22,348 bases of DNA, taken from NCBI GenBank assembly GCA_964346495.1, contig CAYFUW010000030.1, positions 1 through 22,348 on the forward strand, given 5' to 3'. A model generated the notes under the pieces. That model had not been told where the DNA came from and ran no database searches. It saw nothing but the letters and a program-made list of their open reading frames with translations. Source of the stretch: JBGZFC01 sp964346495. GTDB lineage: Bacteria; Bacteroidota; Bacteroidia; Bacteroidales; Dysgonomonadaceae. This document shows, in pieces, positions 16,826 to 22,348 of the stretch (position 1 is the stretch's first letter; every line of letters starts with the position of its first letter). A program made the translations under genes and the position numbers.

Positions 16826-16857
16826 CGCTTGCATACGGCTATGAAAATCTGGCTTTT
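16826..16857 (+). repeat. 32-bp direct repeat, copy 2
   Basis: Second copy of the repeat at 16516-16547, with five substitutions. Here its 3' end runs into a short palindrome, GGCTTTTAAAGCC (16851-16863). Confidence 0.8.
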
Positions 16858-16930
16858 AAAGCCATTTATCTAGAATAATTACAAAAATCGCCTACAATAA
16901 ATAATATGACAAAACTTATCGGACGACAAT

Positions 16931-16966
16931 AAAAAAAGATGAGAAAAATTTCTCATCTTTTTTTCT
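16931..16966 (-). terminator. Rho-independent terminator of glyA
   Basis: AAAAGATGAGAA and TTCTCATCTTTT form a stem of about 12 bp around a 4-nt loop, with A-tracts and T-tracts on the two sides. It can therefore work on either strand. It lies 19 bp beyond the glyA stop and is also the only good terminator available to the rightward methyltransferase transcript. Confidence 0.8.
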
Positions 16967-16984
16967 ATTTTACTCAATTGTTTC

Positions 16985-18265
16985 TTACCAAGCAAACAAT
17001 GGATATTTAGCCATAGCTTCGTTCACTTTTTTGCGAACTGCGCTAATTGTTTGTTCGTTTTCGGGATTTGCAAGAACAGTGTCAATCATCTCAACGATTT
17101 CACACATAAAGTCTTCTTTCGCACCGCGAGTAGATATAGCCGGAGTTCCGAAACGCAATCCTGAAGTTTGGAATGGGCTGCGGCTATCAAACGGAACCAT
17201 GTTTTTGTTAGTTGTGATATCAGCTTCACCAAGAACTCTTTCAGCAACTCTACCTGTCAATTCAGGGAATTTTGTGCGTAAGTCAACCAAAACAATATGG
17301 TTATCTGTTCCACCTGAAATCACTTTGTAACCTTTATCCATAAATGCCTGAGCCATAGTAGCAGCATTAACTTTTACTTGAGTTTGGTATGTTTTCCAGG
17401 AGCTATCCAATGCTTCGCCAAATGCAACGGCTTTAGCAGCAATTACGTGCTCAAGCGGTCCGCCTTGCATACCCGGGAAGACTGCAGAATCAAGTATCGA
17501 CGACATCATTCTAACTTCGCCTTTTGTAGTTTTAATACCCCATGGATTTTCAAAATCTTTACCCATAAGAATAACACCACCGCGAGGACCACGTAGAGTT
17601 TTGTGTGTAGTTGATGTAACGATATGTGCATATTTTACAGGATTATCTAACAAACCTGCAGCAATCATACCTGCCGGGTGTGCCATATCAACCATGAAAA
17701 GTGCACCAATTTCGTCAGCAACTTTGCGAATACGAGCATAATCCCACTCACGTGGATAAGCACTTGCACCTGCAATAATCAATTTTGGACGTTCTTTGCG
17801 TGCTACGCTCTCTAATTGGTCGTAATCAACACGTTGGTCATCTTCTCTTACGTTGTACTCAACGGGTGTAAACATTATACCCGAAAAGTTAACAGGCGAA
17901 CCGTGTGAAAGGTGTCCACCGTGCGATAGATTAAGTCCCATAAATTTGTCACCGGCTTTCAAACAAGCCAAAAATACTGCTGCGTTAGCTTGTGCACCTG
18001 AGTGTGGTTGAACGTTTGCCCACTCTGCACCGTATAATTGTTTCAAACGGTCAATAGCCAATTGTTCACTTAAATCCACAACTTCACAACCACCATAATA
18101 GCGTCTGCCCGGATATCCTTCGGCATATTTATTAGTTAATACCGAGCCCATTGCTTCCATAACCTGATCGCTCACGAAGTTTTCAGAAGCGATTAATTCA
18201 ATGCCTTTAAGCTGTCTTTGACGTTCTTTTTCGATTATATCGAAAATTTGATTATCTCTTTTCAT
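16985..18265 (-). CDS. glyA: Serine hydroxymethyltransferase (EC 2.1.2.1)
   Basis: Cytoplasmic PLP enzyme that interconverts serine and glycine while loading a one-carbon unit onto tetrahydrofolate. The 426 residues fit the bacterial family (about 417-430). Visible marks are IELIASENF near the start, the NKYAEGYPGRRYYGGCEVVD substrate loop (45-64), VQPHSGAQAN (85-94), D193 and H196 in VDMAHPAG for cofactor binding, and the PLP lysine K222 in STTHKTLRGPRGG. No deviation from the family is seen. It is transcribed away from the methionine gamma-lyase gene across a 153-bp shared upstream region and ends at a strong terminator. Confidence 0.97.
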   Translation of the reverse strand: MKRDNQIFDIIEKERQRQLKGIELIASENFVSDQVMEAMGSVLTNKYAEGYPGRRYYGGCEVVDLSEQLAIDRLKQLYGAEWANVQPHSGAQANAAVFLACLKAGDKFMGLNLSHGGHLSHGSPVNFSGIMFTPVEYNVREDDQRVDYDQLESVARKERPKLIIAGASAYPREWDYARIRKVADEIGALFMVDMAHPAGMIAAGLLDNPVKYAHIVTSTTHKTLRGPRGGVILMGKDFENPWGIKTTKGEVRMMSSILDSAVFPGMQGGPLEHVIAAKAVAFGEALDSSWKTYQTQVKVNAATMAQAFMDKGYKVISGGTDNHIVLVDLRTKFPELTGRVAERVLGEADITTNKNMVPFDSRSPFQTSGLRFGTPAISTRGAKEDFMCEIVEMIDTVLANPENEQTISAVRKKVNEAMAKYPLFAW

Positions 18266-18300
18266 CTATCTCCAAAATTTTATAAATTAATATTCTCTTG

Positions 18301-18308
18301 CAAATATA
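18301..18308 (-). promoter_or_regulatory. Putative -7 element for glyA
   Basis: The minus strand reads TATATTTG, matching TAnnTTTG, about 36 nt before the glyA start. The upstream -33 box is not clear. Confidence 0.5.
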
Positions 18309-18373
18309 GTAAAGTTTCTTTAAAAGAAGAAGAAAAACAAGAATTATCATATCCAAAAGAAATAAACTTTTAT

Positions 18374-18381
18374 TACCTTTG
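18374..18381 (+). promoter_or_regulatory. Putative -7 element for methionine gamma-lyase
   Basis: TACCTTTG matches TAnnTTTG and lies 38 nt before the start codon. No TTTG occurs at 19 nt upstream. No SAM riboswitch-like structure was noticed in the 153-bp gap shared with glyA. Confidence 0.5.
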
Positions 18382-18418
18382 TAAATAAGTAACAAAACTG
18401 ATTATCAATTACTGCTTT

Positions 18419-19615
18419 ATGAATAACGAAAACTTAAAAAAATCGGGATTTGCTACTAAAGCAATCCACGGCGGACATCAGCCCAACACATACGGCGCAC
18501 TTTGTGCTCCCATTTATCAAACATCAACTTTTGCATTCGATACTGCCGAACAGGGCGGACGCAGATTTGCGTTAGAAGAAGGCGGATATATCTATACCCG
18601 ACTTGGAAATCCAACCTGCACAATGGCAGAAGAAAAAGTAGCTCTGCTCGAAGGTGGAGAAGCTTGTGTTTCATCAGCATCAGGTATAGGTGCAATAACT
18701 TCAGCTATCTGGGTTTTGGTAGAACAAGGCGATCATATTGTAGCATCTAAAACATTGTATGGATGCACATTTGCATTTTTAAGCCATGGTCTTTCTCGTT
18801 ATGGCGTTGACGTTACTTTTGTTGACGCACGCGATCCGGAAAATATACGCAAAGCAATGAGACCTAATACCAAAATTGTATATGTAGAGACACCTGCCAA
18901 TCCAAACATGTATATATGCGATATACGTGCAATTGCAGACATTTGTCACGAGCAAGAAGACTGTAAACTGATGGTTGACAATACATACTGCACACCTTAC
19001 ATTACACGCCCGTTGGAATTTGGTGCTGATGTTGTTGTACACTCAGCAACAAAATATCTGAACGGTCATGGTGATGTTATTGCCGGATTTGTAGTAGGTA
19101 AAAAAGATTATATCGACAAGGTTCGTCTGCTAGGTGTAAAAGACTTAACCGGTGCAAGTATGAGTCCGTTTGATGCATTCTTAATCAGTCGCGGCTTGAA
19201 AACTCTCGAAATCAGAATGGAAAAGCACTGTGCCAATGCTCAAAAAGTTGCTGAATTTTTAGAAAAACATCCAGCTATAGAATCGGTACAATATCCCGGT
19301 TTAAAATCATTCCCACAATACGAATTGGCAAAATCGCAAATGTCATTACCGGGTGCTATGATTTGTTTCGAGTTGAAAGGTGGAATTGAAGCCGGTAAAA
19401 AACTTCTTAACAACTTAGAAATGATTGTTATTTCGGTAAGCCTTGGCGATGCTGAAACATTGATGCAGCACCCTGCAAGCATGACTCACTCTCCTTACAC
19501 ACAAGAAGAGCGTGCCGCAAGCGATATCAGCGAAGGACTTGTCCGTATTTCAGTAGGATTGGAAAATGTAGATGATATTATAGCTGACTTGAAACAATCA
19601 TTAGACAAATTATAA
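18419..19615 (+). CDS. mgl: Methionine gamma-lyase (EC 4.4.1.11)
   Basis: PLP enzyme of the Cys/Met metabolism family that breaks L-methionine into methanethiol, 2-oxobutyrate and ammonia. It is 398 residues long, the size of the Pseudomonas putida enzyme, which it resembles closely along its length (compared from memory). Phosphate-binding Y59 and R61 sit in YIYTRLGNPT. Y114 and C116 lie in LYGCTFAF; this cysteine is the feature that separates methionine gamma-lyases from cystathionine lyases and synthases. The PLP lysine is K212 in HSATKYLNGHGD. SLGDAETLMQHPASMTHSPY near the C-terminus is also typical. It is divergent from glyA, has its own -7 element and terminator, and seems to be a single-gene unit. 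Cystathionine gamma-lyase is the main alternative, but C116 argues against it. Confidence 0.9.
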   Translation: MNNENLKKSGFATKAIHGGHQPNTYGALCAPIYQTSTFAFDTAEQGGRRFALEEGGYIYTRLGNPTCTMAEEKVALLEGGEACVSSASGIGAITSAIWVLVEQGDHIVASKTLYGCTFAFLSHGLSRYGVDVTFVDARDPENIRKAMRPNTKIVYVETPANPNMYICDIRAIADICHEQEDCKLMVDNTYCTPYITRPLEFGADVVVHSATKYLNGHGDVIAGFVVGKKDYIDKVRLLGVKDLTGASMSPFDAFLISRGLKTLEIRMEKHCANAQKVAEFLEKHPAIESVQYPGLKSFPQYELAKSQMSLPGAMICFELKGGIEAGKKLLNNLEMIVISVSLGDAETLMQHPASMTHSPYTQEERAASDISEGLVRISVGLENVDDIIADLKQSLDKL

Positions 19616-19640
19616 TAATTTTTTATAAGAAAAAAATCAC

Positions 19641-19677
19641 AAAGAGTGTGTTCTTAATCGAACACACTCTTTTTTTG
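19641..19677 (+). terminator. Rho-independent terminator of methionine gamma-lyase gene
   Basis: An 11-bp perfect stem AGAGTGTGTTC (19643-19653) / GAACACACTCT (19660-19670) with a 6-nt loop is followed by six more T residues. It lies about 27 bp after the stop codon. Confidence 0.92.
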
Positions 19678-19690
19678 AAGCTATTAAAGA

Positions 19691-19720
19691 GCACAATGCG
19701 GTTATAAAACCGCATTGTGC
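19691..19720. repeat. Dispersed palindromic repeat, family B copy 4
   Basis: GCACAATGCGGTT (19691-19703) and AACCGCATTGTGC (19708-19720) pair perfectly over 13 bp with a 4-nt loop. It is the best-preserved member of the family. It lies 14 bp after the terminator T-run. Confidence 0.88.
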
Positions 19721-19779
19721 TTATTTAACTATATTGTAAGTTTGTTTGCAAAACAGACCTGTAAAACAAAAAAAATCTG

Positions 19780-19787
19780 TACTTTTG
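19780..19787 (+). promoter_or_regulatory. Putative -7 element for the GT39-like gene
   Basis: TACTTTTG matches TAnnTTTG, about 50 nt before the start codon. A TTTG at 19745-19748 is too far upstream to be a standard -33 box. Confidence 0.45.
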
Positions 19788-19837
19788 TCTTTTATTAGTT
19801 CCCTAAGTGGAACTCACGTTATCACAACATTTTCAGT

Positions 19838-21493
19838 ATGAAACAAAACCGATATCTCTTTTTTTCGTTGATTATTGTTGCCGTCGGTACTCTCCTTTTT
19901 GTTACCGGAATAGGACGCGTACATCTTTTCGATTGGGACGAAATCAACTTTGCAGAATCGGCTCGTGAAATGTTGATAACGAGCGACTATCTGAATGTGC
20001 AAGTCAATTTTGAGACTTTCTGGGAAAAACCGCCACTCTTTATTTGGCTACAAGCTCTGTCGATGAAACTATTTGGCGTAAATGAATTTGCTGCTCGTTT
20101 TCCTAATGCCATTGCAGGCATTGTTACCCTTTTAGTTCTGTTTTTCATCGGGAATAGACTCAAAAATACACAATTCGGATTATTGTGGGCGACTTGTTAC
20201 CTGGTTTCGTTTTTGCCGTTTTTCTACTTCAAATCTGGAATTATCGACCCATGGTTCAACCTCTTTATATTTCTTGGCATTTATTATATCATACTATACA
20301 CTTCTGTTGAAAACAACGAAAATAGATATTTACAAGCTCTGCTTTCCGCCTTTTTTATAGGGTTGGCAACACTTACCAAAGGACCTGTAGGCTTGTTAAT
20401 TTTTGGTATCTGCTTTATAGTTTGGATATCCTTGCAACGATTCAAACTTCCGCACTTTAAATGGTTGCATGTGGTTGTTTTCTTAGCTCTGTTTGCAGTT
20501 GTTGGCGGACTCTGGTTTATTTTACAGATTGCAACAGGTAATTACACCATTATTCAAGACTTTATCGTTTATCAGATTCGTCTATTCCAAACTCAGGATG
20601 CAGGACACGGCGGGTTTCCGGGATATCATTTTGTAATTCTATTTTTCGGAGTTTTTCCGACATCTGTTTTCGCTGTTCTTACCATGCGTAGAAACAGTCT
20701 CAGAGATGAAATTAACCCCAAAATGGCGCATTTTTTCCGATGGATGATGATTACTCTGTGGGTAGTTCTTATTCTGTTCTCTATAGTACGAACAAAAATT
20801 GTTCACTACTCATCTATGTGCTACTTCCCGATAACTTTTCTTGCCGCATGGTATATCGACAAGTGGCTCTCCAACAGAACAGAACTTCCAAAATGGGCAG
20901 TTATAGTAACTGTAATTATCGGTTCAATTATCGGCTTGGCTTCATCAGCTCTTCCTTTTATCGACTCATTCAAGCATATGCTTATTCCACATATAAAAGA
21001 TGAATTTGCAGTTGGAAATCTGCAAGCTTCAGGTGGATGGAAAGGTTTTGAATGGATAATCGGTTTAATACTGATTATTTCTGTTTTCTATTTCGCTTAT
21101 AAACAGAAAAGTAATAAAACATCGGCATTAAGAAGTCTTTTTATCGGTTCTCTGCTATTTATCTATTTGGGAATGTTTTTCTTTACAGACAGAGTAGAAA
21201 AGTATAGCCAAAACGCAGCTATTGAATTTTACAAAAGCAAAAGTGGTGAAGATTGTTACATATACCCTATCCACAAAAGCTATGCTCACTATTTTTACAG
21301 CAACAGACAACCTAAAAACAACATTGCCGACAAAGAGTTTTTACAAAAAAGCAATCTGACAAAACCGGCATATTTCGTTCTGAAATCGCAAAAAACGGAA
21401 GAAGCCGACTTTATACGTGAAACAAACAACCCCATAAAACTATATGAGAAAAACGGATTTATTTTTTATGCCAGATATCCTATTTCTCAATAA
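19838..21493 (+). CDS. ArnT-like/GT39 membrane glycosyltransferase (PMT_2 family)
   Basis: A 551-residue GT-C-fold inner-membrane enzyme of the dolichyl-phosphate-mannose/ArnT group, which moves a sugar from a polyprenyl-phosphate donor to an extracytoplasmic acceptor. After the first helix (about 8-26), loop 1 has FDWDEINFAESAREML (31-46). Its acidic pair D34/E35 matches the catalytic aspartate loop of the family. EKPPLFIW (63-70) and EFAARFP (83-89) are further family motifs. About ten more hydrophobic segments follow to residue 450, then a soluble C-terminal domain of about 90 residues. The GT2 gene starts 18 bp later with no terminator, so the pair is probably one transcript, with GT2 possibly making the lipid-linked sugar used here. 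The acceptor is unknown: lipid A, protein or glycan are all possible. Confidence 0.83.
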   Translation: MKQNRYLFFSLIIVAVGTLLFVTGIGRVHLFDWDEINFAESAREMLITSDYLNVQVNFETFWEKPPLFIWLQALSMKLFGVNEFAARFPNAIAGIVTLLVLFFIGNRLKNTQFGLLWATCYLVSFLPFFYFKSGIIDPWFNLFIFLGIYYIILYTSVENNENRYLQALLSAFFIGLATLTKGPVGLLIFGICFIVWISLQRFKLPHFKWLHVVVFLALFAVVGGLWFILQIATGNYTIIQDFIVYQIRLFQTQDAGHGGFPGYHFVILFFGVFPTSVFAVLTMRRNSLRDEINPKMAHFFRWMMITLWVVLILFSIVRTKIVHYSSMCYFPITFLAAWYIDKWLSNRTELPKWAVIVTVIIGSIIGLASSALPFIDSFKHMLIPHIKDEFAVGNLQASGGWKGFEWIIGLILIISVFYFAYKQKSNKTSALRSLFIGSLLFIYLGMFFFTDRVEKYSQNAAIEFYKSKSGEDCYIYPIHKSYAHYFYSNRQPKNNIADKEFLQKSNLTKPAYFVLKSQKTEEADFIRETNNPIKLYEKNGFIFYARYPISQ

Positions 21494-21511
21494 ATTAAAC
21501 AGACACAGAAA

Positions 21512-22264
21512 ATGATTAACGGAAAAAAAGTAATTGTAGTAATGCCTGCTTACAATGCAGAGAAGACATTAGAGAAAACATATAATGAGATTCCTTTTGA
21601 AATTGTGGATGATGTAATTCTTACCGACGATTTCAGCAAAGATAATACTGTGCAAAAGGCTCAGGAATTGGGTATTAAACACATTATCAGACACGAGAAG
21701 AACAAAGGATACGGCGGTAATCAGAAAACATGCTACAACAAGGCATTAGAATTGGGTGGCGATATAATTATCATGGTGCACCCCGATTATCAATACACGC
21801 CAAAACTGATACACTCTATGGCATATATGATTGCAAACGATGTTTATCCCGTTGCTTTCGCTTCCCGCATTTTGGGCAATGGTGCAATTCGTGGCGGAAT
21901 GCCTATAATAAAATATGTATCAAACAGGATTCTAACTTTTTTCCAAAATATAATGCTCAATCAAAAGCTATCGGAATATCATACCGGATACCGAGCCTTT
22001 TCGGCTGAAGTTCTATCTGCAATCAATTTCAATAAAAACTCCGACGACTTTATTTTTGACAATGAGATGATTGCTCAGATTTTTTATGCAGGTTACGAGA
22101 TTGGCGAAATGACTTGTCCTACAAAATACTTCCCAGAAGCTTCCTCTATAAACCTAAAACGTAGTTTTATTTATGGCTTGGGTGTAATTGGGGTTTCTAT
22201 CACATACAGATTATGCAAATGGGGATTAATAAAATCTGAACTGTTTGAAAAGGAATACGGGTAA
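21512..22264 (+). CDS. GT2 family glycosyltransferase (polyprenyl-phosphate sugar synthase-like)
   Basis: A 250-residue GT-A-fold enzyme. The start VIVVMPAYNAEKTL is the family-2 nucleotide-binding strand. D39/D40 in LTDDFS bind the nucleotide, NKGYGGNQKTCYNKAL (64-79) is the usual second motif, and HPDYQY (90-95) holds the metal-binding aspartate in place of a plain DxD. The TGYRAF and FDNEM segments near the acceptor site are present. A hydrophobic stretch at about 219-238 probably ties it to the membrane. The closest type is the dolichol/undecaprenyl-phosphate sugar synthase group, which fits its position 18 bp after a GT-C enzyme that would use such a donor. Sugar specificity cannot be read from the sequence. 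Confidence 0.88.
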   Translation: MINGKKVIVVMPAYNAEKTLEKTYNEIPFEIVDDVILTDDFSKDNTVQKAQELGIKHIIRHEKNKGYGGNQKTCYNKALELGGDIIIMVHPDYQYTPKLIHSMAYMIANDVYPVAFASRILGNGAIRGGMPIIKYVSNRILTFFQNIMLNQKLSEYHTGYRAFSAEVLSAINFNKNSDDFIFDNEMIAQIFYAGYEIGEMTCPTKYFPEASSINLKRSFIYGLGVIGVSITYRLCKWGLIKSELFEKEYG

Positions 22265-22267
22265 TTT

Positions 22268-22297
22268 AGAGCAAAGAGAAAAGAGCAAGGAGCAAAG
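22268..22297 (+). repeat. Purine-only degenerate heptad repeat
   Basis: AGAGCAAAG, AGAAAAG, AGCAAGG and AGCAAAG follow one another, giving about four imperfect 7-bp units directly after the GT2 gene. Apart from three C residues the strand is all purine. Confidence 0.6.
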
Positions 22298-22348
22298 TGT
22301 CTCGTCCTAAAAAAAGTTTACACATTTTGTCATACTTTTTCTTTTGTC
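22298..22348. mobile_element. Possible terminal inverted repeat of an insertion sequence, continuing beyond the window
   Basis: TGTCTCGTCC followed by an A-run and AGTTTACAC begins abruptly after the purine repeat. It resembles the TG-starting ends of IS3-type elements in Bacteroidetes. No transposase or second end is inside the window, so this rests on resemblance only. Confidence 0.3.

Larger units (their letters stand above)
16390..16984. other. Repeat-rich intergenic region between convergent genes, no gene
   Basis: About 595 bp between the methyltransferase and glyA. It holds a family B palindrome (16407-16436), a small stem at 16457-16472, two copies of a 32-bp direct repeat (16516-16547 and 16826-16857), three short stem-loops (16563-16679), one family A palindrome (16772-16791) and the glyA terminator. 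No frame of useful length or recognisable protein similarity is visible on either strand. It looks like a sink for small repetitive elements. Confidence 0.65.

Noticed and set aside
18266..18418. Riboswitch (SAM, glycine or THF) in the glyA/mgl divergent region
   Set aside because: The predicted leaders are only about 30 nt long, too short for these riboswitches, and no conserved core was seen.
18419..19615. Cystathionine gamma-lyase, cystathionine gamma-synthase or O-acetylhomoserine sulfhydrylase
   Set aside because: C116 within LYGCTFAF and overall similarity favour methionine gamma-lyase.

Overview
The window looks like a chromosomal stretch from a low-GC member of the Bacteroidetes, most likely order Bacteroidales. 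Three things support this. Several genes and the tRNA have a TAnnTTTG -7 element, the Bacteroidetes primary-sigma motif, just upstream, and two of these also have a TTTG -33 box at exactly 19 nt. The outer-membrane Omp85 protein is the lipoprotein form (TamL) paired with TamB, a Bacteroidetes arrangement. The intergenic DNA is rich in the short palindromic repeats common in this phylum. Species cannot be assigned from the sequence alone.

Layout. The left edge holds the 5' part of a tRNA-His gene (minus strand) with its own promoter. Next comes a single-gene unit for tyrosine phenol-lyase (252-1631), with a clear promoter and terminator. After a repeat-bearing gap lie cydD and cydC (2006-5246), an ABC exporter needed for cytochrome bd assembly, followed closely by an O6-alkylguanine DNA alkyltransferase (5260-5796). 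This rightward unit converges, with a 2-bp gap, on the leftward tamB-tamL operon (12524-5799). A 470-bp repeat-rich gap precedes a YfhO-family membrane protein and an overlapping class I methyltransferase (12999-16389). A second repeat-rich gap of about 600 bp follows. Then come glyA (minus strand) and a divergent methionine gamma-lyase gene (18419-19615). The window ends with a GT39/ArnT-like membrane glycosyltransferase and a GT2 glycosyltransferase (19838-22264). The last 50 bases resemble the tip of an insertion sequence that continues outside the window.

Functional picture. Two PLP-dependent lyases release small volatile products: phenol from tyrosine and methanethiol from methionine. 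This suggests amino-acid fermentation, as in gut or oral Bacteroidales. glyA supplies one-carbon units. TamB-TamL is an envelope assembly pathway. YfhO, GT39 and GT2 are a loose set of lipid-linked sugar or surface-glycan functions. CydDC points to a bd-type oxidase encoded elsewhere.

I found no CRISPR array, phage, toxin-antitoxin pair, secretion system or obviously new multi-gene system. The parts least explained by the genes are the intergenic repeats: at least two dispersed palindrome families (3 and 4 copies here) plus several single palindromes and a diverged 32-bp duplication.
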